Below, one piece after another: positions 16,614-24,786 of a stretch of DNA of 34,465 nucleotides. How positions within the stretch are numbered: position 1 is the first letter of the stretch; each line of letters starts with the position of its first letter. The translations under genes were made by a program, and so were the position numbers. Origin of the DNA: Bacteroidota bacterium (GTDB taxonomy: Bacteria > Bacteroidota > Ignavibacteria > Tepidaquicellales > Tepidaquicellaceae); contig JAFDZR010000033.1 in assembly GCA_018266875.1 (NCBI GenBank), positions 1 through 34,465 on the forward strand. Direction: 5' to 3'. Under the pieces are notes generated by a model. It searched no databases. It was not told the origin of the DNA and was given only the letters and a program-made list of their open reading frames with translations.

Positions 16614-17588
16614 TTGAATATAACAGAAAAAAAATTATCACTTGCCGGTATTGATCTGCTGAATTTTTCCGGATTAAATGAAGAAAATCTCAACAGCATT
16701 AAAGGTAAATTTGACTCTACAATAGTTCTCAGGGGAGATTCCCTTTTTCTGAAAGGAGAGGAAAATGAAGTTAAACTGATCGAAAAGATCTTCAATGAAC
16801 TTATCTTCCTTCAGAAAAGACAGGGAAAAATATCTGAACATGATGTCAATCTTGTCCTTGAACTGATTAATTCAAACGATTACAGTTCTGATAAAGTCAA
16901 GGAACAGCTCGGCTTTTCACCTAACGAAGTCAACAATGTAATCCTTTCAAGGAAAAATGATTTTATTAAACCAAGATCATCTAATCAGCTTGAATATTTC
17001 AATAAGATCAGGGATAATGATATTGTGTTTGCAATCGGTCCCGCCGGAACAGGTAAAACATATCTTGCAGTTGCTTTCGCTGTGGCAGCTTTGAAAAATA
17101 AGGAGATAAGCAAAATTGTCCTTACAAGACCAGCCGTGGAAGCCGGTGAAAGTCTCGGATTCCTGCCAGGTGATCTTTCCGAAAAAGTAGATCCCTATCT
17201 CAGACCGCTCTATGACGCTCTGGAAGATATGCTTCCTTTCGAAAAACTTGAAGGATACATAGAGAAGAATATTATTGAAGTGATCCCGCTTGCTTTTATG
17301 AGGGGAAGGACTCTGAATAATTCTTTTGTAATTCTTGATGAAGCCCAGAACTCGACTACAATGCAGATGAAGATGTTCCTGACACGGCTTGGTCCTAATT
17401 CAAAAGCCATTATTACTGGAGACATTACTCAAATAGATCTTCCTAGAAAAGATCAGTCGGGATTGATACAGGTAGAGGAGATTTTGAAAAATATTGATGA
17501 TATATCTTTCGTCTATTTTGAAAAATCAGATGTTGTCAGACACAAGCTTGTCAAAGATATAATCAACGCATACGAAAAACTGCAATAG
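16614..17588 (+). CDS. PhoH-like ATPase
   Basis: A 324-residue cytoplasmic P-loop ATPase of the PhoH family, linked in other bacteria to RNA metabolism and often next to ybeY. The N-terminal part has the family pattern (LSLAGIDLLNFSGLNEENL, then VLRGDSLFLKG). Walker A GPAGTGKT is at 142-149, followed by KIVLTRPAVEAGESLGFLPGD, and Walker B is VILDEAQNSTTMQMKMFLTR. The sensor stretch KAIITGDITQIDLP is present. The start is TTG, with no Shine-Dalgarno site and almost no room for a leader after the terminator at 16567-16602. ybeY is not adjacent; convergent rsmB follows after one base. Confidence 0.92.
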   Translation: MNITEKKLSLAGIDLLNFSGLNEENLNSIKGKFDSTIVLRGDSLFLKGEENEVKLIEKIFNELIFLQKRQGKISEHDVNLVLELINSNDYSSDKVKEQLGFSPNEVNNVILSRKNDFIKPRSSNQLEYFNKIRDNDIVFAIGPAGTGKTYLAVAFAVAALKNKEISKIVLTRPAVEAGESLGFLPGDLSEKVDPYLRPLYDALEDMLPFEKLEGYIEKNIIEVIPLAFMRGRTLNNSFVILDEAQNSTTMQMKMFLTRLGPNSKAIITGDITQIDLPRKDQSGLIQVEEILKNIDDISFVYFEKSDVVRHKLVKDIINAYEKLQ

Positions 17589-17589
17589 T

Positions 17590-19026
17590 TCAGATCCTTT
17601 TCAGTCTGACTGAAAAAGCACCGTCCGTTTTGTTGATATGCGGAAAAAGTTCAACGCAGCCGTCCTTGTTTACAATGGACCTGTCCACAAAATCCGAAGC
17701 ATCCTCTATTCTGAAATCCTTATTGTTTCCCAGAAACATATTCACGACATCAGCGTTCTCTTCCTGTTCAGTTGTGCAAGTGCTGTAAATTATCACGCCG
17801 CCTTCTTTCAGATACTTTACTGAATTCTGAAGTATTTCAATTTGAAGTTTCTGTAAACCGGAAATATCATCCGGCTCGCGCTTCCATTTTATATCCGGTT
17901 TTTTTGACAGAACTCCGAGACCGGAGCAGGGGGCATCAATCAGGATCTTGTCCGCTTTCCCGATAAGCGTTTCTTTAAGTTCTGGTGACTCAGGATTACA
18001 AACATCATCATGGATCATGTCGGCATTCTTAACTCCGAGTCTTTTCATATTCGTATTCATTACTTCCAGTCTTGAGAGATATTTTTCCACTGCAACTATT
18101 CTGCCTTCATTGCCCATTAATTCAGACATATGGGATGTTTTACCGCCCGGAGCCGCGCACATATCAATCACCAGTTCATCTTTTCCTGGGGAGGCAAGTT
18201 TGGAAACGATTCCGGCGCTTTCATCCTGAACCGAAAAATATCCCTGTTTAAACAGATCGTCCGTAAAGAGTTTGGACATTGTTTTGGTAAGAAAAAAATT
18301 GTCAAGATAATTTCCCTTTTTATAAAAAAGATTCTTTTCTTTTAGGAAATTCTCGAATTCCGAAGTGGATATTTTCAGATTGTTAACTCTCAGAGCCATA
18401 ACCGGCCTTCTGTTATTTTCCTCGCACAGTTTAACGGCTTCATCAAATCCGAATCTGTTTATCCATCTTCTAACCATCCAGTTGGGATGAGACTGAATTA
18501 TGCCGAGATAATTTACTTCATCTATTTCCCTTGTCGGCCAGACCAGATTGTCAAGGGTCCTGATTATGGTTCTCAGTAAACCGTTCACAACACCTGCATG
18601 CTTTTCTCCGTGTATCCTTTTTATGAATTCCACAGCTTCATTTACCGCAGCTGAGTAGGGAATCTTGTTCAGAAAAAGTATCTGATATAAAGCAACGCGC
18701 ATTGCATTTCTCACTTCCGGCAGACACTTCTCATAGTTACCTCTGTAAAATCCGTTGAGAAACCAGTCGAGTCTTCTCATCCATCTGATGACTCCGTGTG
18801 ATATTTCGTTTAAAAGAGCTTTGTCAAAATCATTAAGGGTTTCATTCTTAAGTTCGGCATCAATAAGCTTTTCAAGGTACGAATCAGTTCTTTCACATCT
18901 GCATAGTATTTTTACCGTGCATGAACGCGCGTCTTCAAAAAGGTTTTTGCTGTAAATTTTTTCAGAGGCAGATGAACCGTTTTGCTGGTTCTTTGGGGTA
19001 AGCGATTCCAGTTTTTGGTTTTCCAT
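17590..19026 (-). CDS. rsmB: 16S rRNA (cytosine(967)-C(5))-methyltransferase
   Basis: SAM-dependent enzyme that forms m5C967 in 16S rRNA. The 478-residue protein has an N-terminal NusB-like RNA-binding domain (about 28-165, with LNDFDKALLNEISHGVIR and YSAAVNEAVEFIKR) and a C-terminal RsmB/NOP2 methyltransferase. The SAM loop is VIDMCAAPGGKTSH (CAAPGGK 290-296). The two conserved cysteines are Cys367 in DAPCSGLG and the catalytic Cys417 in YSTCTTEQEEN. The first 25 residues (MENQKLESLTPKNQQNGSSA and on) are a low-complexity extension. It begins with ATG and faces away from the dinG-like gene's 3' end. Confidence 0.93.
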   Translation of the reverse strand: MENQKLESLTPKNQQNGSSASEKIYSKNLFEDARSCTVKILCRCERTDSYLEKLIDAELKNETLNDFDKALLNEISHGVIRWMRRLDWFLNGFYRGNYEKCLPEVRNAMRVALYQILFLNKIPYSAAVNEAVEFIKRIHGEKHAGVVNGLLRTIIRTLDNLVWPTREIDEVNYLGIIQSHPNWMVRRWINRFGFDEAVKLCEENNRRPVMALRVNNLKISTSEFENFLKEKNLFYKKGNYLDNFFLTKTMSKLFTDDLFKQGYFSVQDESAGIVSKLASPGKDELVIDMCAAPGGKTSHMSELMGNEGRIVAVEKYLSRLEVMNTNMKRLGVKNADMIHDDVCNPESPELKETLIGKADKILIDAPCSGLGVLSKKPDIKWKREPDDISGLQKLQIEILQNSVKYLKEGGVIIYSTCTTEQEENADVVNMFLGNNKDFRIEDASDFVDRSIVNKDGCVELFPHINKTDGAFSVRLKRI

Positions 19027-19160
19027 ATATTATTTCCAAGGTGCTTAAGTTTCTAATTCGATAAAAATAGAAATTTGGAATAAGATTTGAAATGTAATAA
19101 TAAATTACAAATTTGAAAATATTCATCTCTGAAAATACTGATCTTTCAGGAGTTCATTCT

Positions 19161-21164
19161 TCATTCAACGATCTCAATCTCGCACTCATCAATTGAATTA
19201 ATAAAATATTTACCGTATGCCTTTGAAATAATTCTGTTGTCGAGGATAACTATTATTCCTTTATCATTTGTATGTCTGATAAGTCTTCCAACGCCTTGTC
19301 TGAATTTCAGAATCGCTTCAGGAAGTGAATATTCGTAAAAGCTGTTGCCTCCGTGTTTTTCTATGAATTCCATTTTCGCCTGAACTACCGGATGGTCAGG
19401 CACCTGAAAAGGCAGCCTTGTTATTATTAGATTGCTCAGAGCTTCTCCCGGAACGTCAACTCCCATCCAGAAACTATCGAGTCCGAACAGGACTGAATTC
19501 ACATCCGATCTGAATCTGTTCAGAAGATTGCTTCTTGAAATTCCAGGAGTCTGCAGTATGAGCTCAAATCCGCTTGCGCTGAACTCATCAGAGAGTTCTT
19601 TCCCGATCTTTCTCAAAAGCGTTCCGTTTGTAAAAAGCACAAGCGCTTTGCCTTTGGACATCATGACAAAATAGTTTATCCAGTTTTTCAGGACTTCAGT
19701 GTATTCTTCACTGTTGTTCTTTGCGGGTTCGGTAATATTTTTCGGGATATAAATCTTAGCCTGTCTGTAAAAATCAAACGGCGATTCAAGTTTTATTTCC
19801 AGCGCTTTTTCAGCGCCAAGTCTTTTCTTTATATATTCGAAGTTGCTGTTTATTGTAAGCGTAGCGCTTGTAAGGACTGTTGAGTTGTTTTTCCTGAAAA
19901 TATTTTCACGGAAAAAACCGGATACATCAACAGGAGATGAACAGATTGAAACATTAGATTCCGGTTTGAGAGAGGACAGTTCGACCCAGTAAACATAGTC
20001 GTCCTGTTTTTCATTTTTTTTCTGATCTGTAAAATCCTCCAGTATATAATTGAATTCCGAAAACCTCTGAATATATTCGTTTAGTTCATTTTCCTGCGCG
20101 TCGTCTCTGCAGGCTGGGCGAAGCGCCCTCAGATCTGAAAGAAGATCATCCAGTCCTTTTTTTAAAATGTTCTCAGTAATGTTTTTCCCGTAAACCCTTG
20201 CTGTGAGTTTTTTGTATTCCTTATTGTTGTTTTCGAACAGCTCTCTTCTGAGATTATGAAAGAAAAGCTGATTGAGGTCCTGCAGGTTGGGGATTTTCAT
20301 CTGGATATGAAGCGAAGGCAGAGTAAGAAGAAACCCTTTTTTCCTGTTCTGATTGTAAAGTCTGTTAAGATGATATTTTATCTGCTCGCGCGAAAGATTT
20401 GGCGAGATGTGATCAGTGGCGACCTGCTCGACAGTATGCGCTTCATCAAAAATTATAAAATCATTGTTGTAAAGATATCCGTCCTTTTCATCTGATATGC
20501 CGTCAAAAAGAGTGAAGAACAAATGATGATTTACAATTATAACATCAGAATCCGCAAGTTCCTTCTTTGCTCTCTGATAAAAACATTTGGTATTATCACT
20601 GCCGCAGGTTTTGAGAGTGCAGATGCCTCTTTCGGAATTAACGGAATTCCATACATTTTCATTGATAGGAAAATCAATATCCGACCTCGTTCCGTCCTTT
20701 GTTTCTTTTGACCATCTGTATAGCTTTTCAAGATCAAGCTGCTCTTCAGTTTCAAAAAGAGTATTTGAATATTCCATCGCTCTGGCAAGTCTCTGCGGAC
20801 AGAGATAGTTGTTCCTGCCCTTGAGAATTCCGGCTTTAAAACTTACCGGCAGAACTTTCTGAAGAAAGGGAATATCCTTTTGAAGAAGCTGTTCCTGAAG
20901 ATTAATTGTGTAAGTGGAGACTATGACCTTTTTGTCATTTTTCTTAGCGTAATAAATGGATGGGACAAGATATGCGAAACTCTTTCCGACTCCTGTAGGC
21001 GCTTCTATAAGGAGATGTTTTTTACTTTCAAGAGCGGAAAGAATATTTTCAGACATAGATTCCTGTGAATTTCTGTATTCATAATTTTCAAAATGAGAGG
21101 ACAGGATACCTGTCTCCGAGAAAAAATCATTTATGCCTTTTTTTATTTCCTCTGTTTCCGTCAA
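19161..21164 (-). CDS. DinG/YoaA-type ATP-dependent DNA helicase with Fe-S cluster
   Basis: A 667-residue superfamily 2 helicase of the XPD/DinG group, which unwinds damaged or structured DNA 5' to 3'. Walker A is APTGVGKS (55-62), the Walker B box is DEAH (240-243), and VLTSATLT and QGVGRLIRHTNDKG supply motifs III and VI. Four cysteines between motifs Ia and II (Cys122, Cys182, Cys187, Cys194) are placed as the 4Fe-4S ligands of this group. No exonuclease domain is fused. The TTG start is preferred because the Q-motif-like YEYRNSQESM before Walker A is kept; a Met at 37 would cut into it. SpoU methyltransferase is divergent, 70 bases away. Confidence 0.92.
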   Translation of the reverse strand: MTETEEIKKGINDFFSETGILSSHFENYEYRNSQESMSENILSALESKKHLLIEAPTGVGKSFAYLVPSIYYAKKNDKKVIVSTYTINLQEQLLQKDIPFLQKVLPVSFKAGILKGRNNYLCPQRLARAMEYSNTLFETEEQLDLEKLYRWSKETKDGTRSDIDFPINENVWNSVNSERGICTLKTCGSDNTKCFYQRAKKELADSDVIIVNHHLFFTLFDGISDEKDGYLYNNDFIIFDEAHTVEQVATDHISPNLSREQIKYHLNRLYNQNRKKGFLLTLPSLHIQMKIPNLQDLNQLFFHNLRRELFENNNKEYKKLTARVYGKNITENILKKGLDDLLSDLRALRPACRDDAQENELNEYIQRFSEFNYILEDFTDQKKNEKQDDYVYWVELSSLKPESNVSICSSPVDVSGFFRENIFRKNNSTVLTSATLTINSNFEYIKKRLGAEKALEIKLESPFDFYRQAKIYIPKNITEPAKNNSEEYTEVLKNWINYFVMMSKGKALVLFTNGTLLRKIGKELSDEFSASGFELILQTPGISRSNLLNRFRSDVNSVLFGLDSFWMGVDVPGEALSNLIITRLPFQVPDHPVVQAKMEFIEKHGGNSFYEYSLPEAILKFRQGVGRLIRHTNDKGIIVILDNRIISKAYGKYFINSIDECEIEIVE

Positions 21165-21234
21165 TTATATTGTATTGTTTATTAAACAAAACTTTAAAAT
21201 CTTAATAAGTTATTGATAGAATTATTTATAAAAA

Positions 21235-21774
21235 ATGCGAAAACTTACTCATTCGGAAATAGAGATTAACAGAAAGAAACCTGAGGAGATGAAAAATTAC
21301 ATAAGAAATTCCATTCATGTAGTCTGTGATAATATCCGGAGCATTTACAATGTAGGATCAATTTTCAGGACATCTGACGCAGCTTTTATAGAAAAAATTT
21401 ATCTGACAGGTTATACGCCGCACCCTCCGAGAAAAGAAATTGAGAAAGTCGCTCTCGGAGCTACTGAAACAGTTCCCTGGGAATACTATAAGGATCCGCT
21501 GGAAATTGTGAATAAACTGAAAAAAGAAAATATAAAAATTGCTGTTCTCGAAATCACTGATAATGAGAATCTGATATGGAATGTAAAAGCTGATCAATTT
21601 CCGTTATGTCTCGTTCTGGGGAATGAAATAACAGGCGTTTCAAAAGAGATAATAGACCTTGCGGATCTTTCATTTGAGATACCAATGCTGGGAATGAAAC
21701 AGTCTCTTAATGTATCTGTAGCTTATGGAATTGCTGTTTTTGAAATGGTGAGGAAGATTAATTTTAATGTATAA
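21235..21774 (+). CDS. TrmH/SpoU-family RNA 2'-O-methyltransferase
   Basis: A 179-residue SPOUT methyltransferase that uses SAM to methylate a ribose 2'-hydroxyl in tRNA or rRNA. The three family motifs are visible: NIRSIYNVGSIFRTSDA near residue 35, LCLVLGNEITGVSKEI near 125, and IPMLGMKQSLNVSVAYGIAVFE near 155. It lacks the N-terminal RNA-binding extension of RlmB-type enzymes. The exact target is not readable. It is divergent from the dinG-like helicase, with a 70-base shared promoter region. Confidence 0.9.
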   Translation: MRKLTHSEIEINRKKPEEMKNYIRNSIHVVCDNIRSIYNVGSIFRTSDAAFIEKIYLTGYTPHPPRKEIEKVALGATETVPWEYYKDPLEIVNKLKKENIKIAVLEITDNENLIWNVKADQFPLCLVLGNEITGVSKEIIDLADLSFEIPMLGMKQSLNVSVAYGIAVFEMVRKINFNV

Positions 21775-21866
21775 AACTTCCAAATTCGATTTTTGACTTC
21801 GGAAGATTTAATTTATAAACATCGGTAGTCTTTAATACTTATGTTGTTTATGTTTATGCAGGGATT

Positions 21867-22372
21867 TTAATTCAGCATCACCATATGCTTCGACATTCTG
21901 AAATCTCCCGCTTCTTTTTTATAAAAATAAACCCCGCTGGAGAAACCTCTTCCGTTGAAATCTACTGAATAACTGCCTTCATTTTTATATTCATTCACCA
22001 ACATCTTTACTTCTTTTTCTGTAAGGTCATAAATGATTTCTCTACCTATACTGGGGTAATTGATCTCCCATTGCAGATTTCCGATTGAATCTGTTTTAGT
22101 CACAATGCACTTATTAAGTGATGAACTACCTCCTTTTATTAAAGTACCATCTGACAGTCTTCTTAACGATTTACCTATGTTGTTTCCGACAGCGTTTTTG
22201 TCCAAATCGTATCACCATTTAAATCAAGCCTCATTAGATTATTTCCTCCTGAAAGCCTAATTAGTAAGTTACCTGTATTTTCTTTCAATATTAAATCTCC
22301 AAATAATCCATTGCTAATGTAAATTTTTTGCCGGTATATTGCATTTTTAATGTCATTGACATTTTTATCCAT
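21867..22372 (-). pseudogene. Broken T9SS cargo gene (frameshift and internal deletion)
   Basis: Two overlapping minus-strand frames read as one damaged protein. The 5' part (22372 to about 22190) ends NNLMRLDLNGDTIWTKTLSE, then a stop. The other frame picks up with GNNIGKSLRRLSDGTLIKGG, IVTKTDSIGNLQWEINYP, in the style of repeat-bearing secreted proteins. That frame then jumps straight into the last part of a T9SS sorting domain (IIYDLTEKEVKMLVNEYKNE, FSSGVYFYKK, final HMVMLN); the NPFNPST segment is missing. The single frame change lies near 22180-22195. The fragment has no signal peptide. Its 5' end is 27 bases from the start of the divergent gene at 22400. Confidence 0.75.
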
Positions 22373-22399
22373 AAATCTGAATTTAAAAAAAATAAAATT

Positions 22400-22897
22400 A
22401 TGAAAAATCTTCTTGCCGTATTTATTTTAACAGTGATCTTTTCAGGATCTTTGTCAGCGCAGTATAAAGGATATGATGATAAAGGACCCAATTACAAAAC
22501 CAATTCGAGTAACCTTCTGCTTGGTTTCATCAATCCGAACAACTTTACGATGCATCACTCATTTAATGTATCTATGATAAATACCGGTTCAGGGAATGTT
22601 TCCCTGACTTCCTACATCAATTCGATGAATTACAGGATCTCCGATAAGCTGAATATAAGTGCTGACGTTAAATTTCAGTATTCGCCTTATGCATCTTCGA
22701 TCTACGGACCGAATGCAGCCAGTTCACTTCAGAAAGATCTGAGCGGAGTCTCTTTGTCAAGAGCTTCACTGAATTACAGGATATCTGAAAATTCATTCAT
22801 TAATGTTGAATTCAGAAAAATAGATCAGTCGGATTTTTATTACAATAATAATTTTTATAATCCTTTTATTTCGAATCCAAGATACAGCGGATATTGA
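22400..22897 (+). CDS. Small exported protein of unknown function
   Basis: A 165-residue protein with a clean signal peptide (1-19, ending GSLSA) starting at ATG 22400; an upstream in-frame TTG at 22328 would add 24 residues without signal character, so I rejected it. The mature part is rich in Ser, Asn and Tyr and alternates polar and hydrophobic residues (FNVSMINTGSGNVSLTSYIN, LNISADVKFQY, LNYRISENSFINVEFRKID), as in a small beta-barrel or beta-sandwich. It ends in a Tyr/Asn-rich stretch. No family recognised. It is a one-gene unit closed by the terminator at 22939-22971. Confidence 0.7.
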   Translation: MKNLLAVFILTVIFSGSLSAQYKGYDDKGPNYKTNSSNLLLGFINPNNFTMHHSFNVSMINTGSGNVSLTSYINSMNYRISDKLNISADVKFQYSPYASSIYGPNAASSLQKDLSGVSLSRASLNYRISENSFINVEFRKIDQSDFYYNNNFYNPFISNPRYSGY

Positions 22898-22938
22898 TTT
22901 TCAGACAGACTGAAGAAATATTATCAGGTATAATTTTT

Positions 22939-22971
22939 AAAACCGAAAGTAAATCAGCTTTCGGTTTTTTA
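22939..22971 (+). terminator. Rho-independent terminator
   Basis: AAAACCGAAAG (22939-22949) and CTTTCGGTTTT (22958-22968) form a perfect eleven-base stem with an eight-base loop, followed by a T-rich tail. It ends the small exported-protein gene. Confidence 0.9.
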
Positions 22972-22981
22972 TTTTTTTAAT

Positions 22982-23452
22982 ATGAGCAAAAATGTTTTTA
23001 ACTACATATTAAACGGCTTCATAATAATTTTTATTGTCTTTGTTGTTTATCTGGGATTTTCACTGATAAATAATTCGATAAAATCTGAAAAGAAACCGGA
23101 TGTAATTTCCGATACTTCCAAAGCTGTAACCAATCAGCCTAACCTGACTATACAGCTTGATGTACAGAACGGAACGGACGAGAACGGGATTGCGGGACAG
23201 TTTACGGAATATCTCAGAAAGAAAGGCATAGATGTTGTGGAATCCGGAAATTTCAGGTCAAGCGCTCAGGAAAGGACAATTGTCATAGACAGAAGCGGCG
23301 ACAACAGAAAAGCTAAAAAAGTAGCTGACATTCTCGGAATCAACAGCAGGAATATAATTCAGCAGATAAACAACAGTCTTTATCTCGATGTAACGGTTGT
23401 TATCGGGAAAGATTTTAAAGAACTCAAACCTTATACTGAACAACGAAATTAA
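22982..23452 (+). CDS. Membrane-anchored LytR_C domain protein
   Basis: A 156-residue protein with one N-terminal membrane helix (about 9-31) and a periplasmic LytR C-terminal domain (about 55-150: LDVQNGTDENGIAGQFTEYL, KGIDVVESGNF, TIVIDRSGDNRKAKKVADIL, VTVVIGKDF). The LytR_C domain occurs alone or at the end of LCP cell-wall ligases; the LCP catalytic domain is absent here. rsfS follows after three bases and pdxA two bases after that, so the three form an operon. LytR_C next to rsfS is a common arrangement. Confidence 0.82.
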   Translation: MSKNVFNYILNGFIIIFIVFVVYLGFSLINNSIKSEKKPDVISDTSKAVTNQPNLTIQLDVQNGTDENGIAGQFTEYLRKKGIDVVESGNFRSSAQERTIVIDRSGDNRKAKKVADILGINSRNIIQQINNSLYLDVTVVIGKDFKELKPYTEQRN

Positions 23453-23455
23453 TTT

Positions 23456-23806
23456 ATGGAATCCAAAAAACTTGCTGCAAAACTGGCGGATCTGATCCTT
23501 CAGAAAAAAGGTCAGGATATTATTATTATGGACCTTAGGAAACTTACCAATGTTACTGATTTTTTTGTAATATGCACGGCATCTTCGGACACACAGGTGA
23601 AAGCGATTGCGGATTTTCTGAAAGAAGAAACTGCGAAGATAGATGAAACTCCCTGGCATAAGGAAGGATATTCAAATCTGAAATGGGTACTGATGGATTA
23701 TGTAAATGTCGTTGTCCATATTTTTCTTGAAGATGCAAGGAAATTTTACAACCTCGAAGGGCTTTGGGCTGACGCGGCTGTAAAAAAAGTAAGCGATGAA
23801 GACTGA
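23456..23806 (+). CDS. rsfS: Ribosomal silencing factor RsfS
   Basis: A 116-residue protein of the RsfS/Iojap (DUF143) family, which binds ribosomal protein uL14 and blocks subunit joining when nutrients are low. Conserved stretches are DIIIMDLRKLTNVTDFFVIC, SSDTQVKAIADFL, PWHKEGYSNLKWVLMDYVNV and VVHIFLEDARKFYNLEGLWADA. The length is normal. It is the middle gene of a tight three-gene operon. Confidence 0.95.
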   Translation: MESKKLAAKLADLILQKKGQDIIIMDLRKLTNVTDFFVICTASSDTQVKAIADFLKEETAKIDETPWHKEGYSNLKWVLMDYVNVVVHIFLEDARKFYNLEGLWADAAVKKVSDED

Positions 23807-23808
23807 AA

Positions 23809-24780
23809 ATGAGCGGCGGAAAACCAAATCATAATCCGAGAATAATTCTTACAACCGGAGATCCGAACGGCATTGGTCCGGAAATCATTCTTAAAATATT
23901 CAGCGACAGTAAATTCATTTCAAAGTTTGACCTGTCCGTGCTTGGAAATAAAAAGATCTTCGATCACTATTCTCAGGAGACTTCCTTAAAAAACATTCCT
24001 CCGGAAAAAATTATAGAAATGGATCTGCCATCCGGATTCATGGTCACACCCGGGAAGATCAGCAGCAAAGCCGGGAAAATATCGGGAGATTCCGTTTTAA
24101 AAGCGGCTCATCTTTGCATGAGAAAAGAGTTTGATGCAATGGTTACCCTGCCGTTATCAAAGGAATCTCTTAATCTCGGCGGATTTAATTATCCCGGACA
24201 CACTGAAATGCTGAAAGAAATTACGGATTCGGGTGAAGTGGTAATGATCCTTCATTCTGCAAAATTTTCCGTTGCGCTTATCACAGGTCATATTCCCGTA
24301 AAAAAAATATCAGGCGCTTTAACCCGCGGGACAATAATTAAAAAACTAATTACCATAAATAATTCTCTTGTAAAGGATTTCGGAATCAGGTCACCTTCGA
24401 TCGGAATGCTTTCACTTAACCCGCATGCCGGAGACGGTGGGATGATAGGGAATGAAGAGACTGATGTGATAATTCCTGCGATGGACGAACTGAATTCAGT
24501 CGGATTCAGAATAAGGGGTCCGTATTCTTCAGACGCTTACTTTGCAAACAAATCTTACAGGAGATTCAATATCACCGCTGCAGTTTATCACGATCAGGGG
24601 CTTATACCTTTTAAAATGATCGCTTTTGATAAGGGTGTTAATTTTACGGCGGGATTGAAGATCATCAGGACTTCGCCTGATCACGGAACTGCTTTTGACA
24701 TTGCTGGAACAGGGAGAGCCGATCCGCAAAGTACATACGAAGCAATTAAACTTGCGGCAAAACTGGTTAAGAAAAAATAA
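23809..24780 (+). CDS. pdxA: 4-hydroxythreonine-4-phosphate dehydrogenase
   Basis: NAD-dependent, divalent-metal enzyme of the DXP-dependent pyridoxal phosphate pathway. The 323-residue protein has TTGDPNGIGPEI (15-26), the VTLPLSKESLNLGGF and YPGHTEML blocks with a metal-binding histidine, SLNPHAGDGGMIG, VYHDQGLIPFKMIAFDKGVN and the final RTSPDHGTAFDIAGTGRAD. All signature histidines are present. It closes the LytR_C-rsfS-pdxA operon and ends six bases from the convergent TPR gene. No other vitamin B6 genes are in the window. Confidence 0.96.
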   Translation: MSGGKPNHNPRIILTTGDPNGIGPEIILKIFSDSKFISKFDLSVLGNKKIFDHYSQETSLKNIPPEKIIEMDLPSGFMVTPGKISSKAGKISGDSVLKAAHLCMRKEFDAMVTLPLSKESLNLGGFNYPGHTEMLKEITDSGEVVMILHSAKFSVALITGHIPVKKISGALTRGTIIKKLITINNSLVKDFGIRSPSIGMLSLNPHAGDGGMIGNEETDVIIPAMDELNSVGFRIRGPYSSDAYFANKSYRRFNITAAVYHDQGLIPFKMIAFDKGVNFTAGLKIIRTSPDHGTAFDIAGTGRADPQSTYEAIKLAAKLVKKK

Positions 24781-24786
24781 TGTAAA

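Noticed and set aside
17598-17616. Dyad TTTTCAGT/ACTGAAAA between convergent phoH-like and rsmB genes
   Set aside because: It lies inside the rsmB coding end and is not followed by a T-run on either strand, so a terminator call is not supported.
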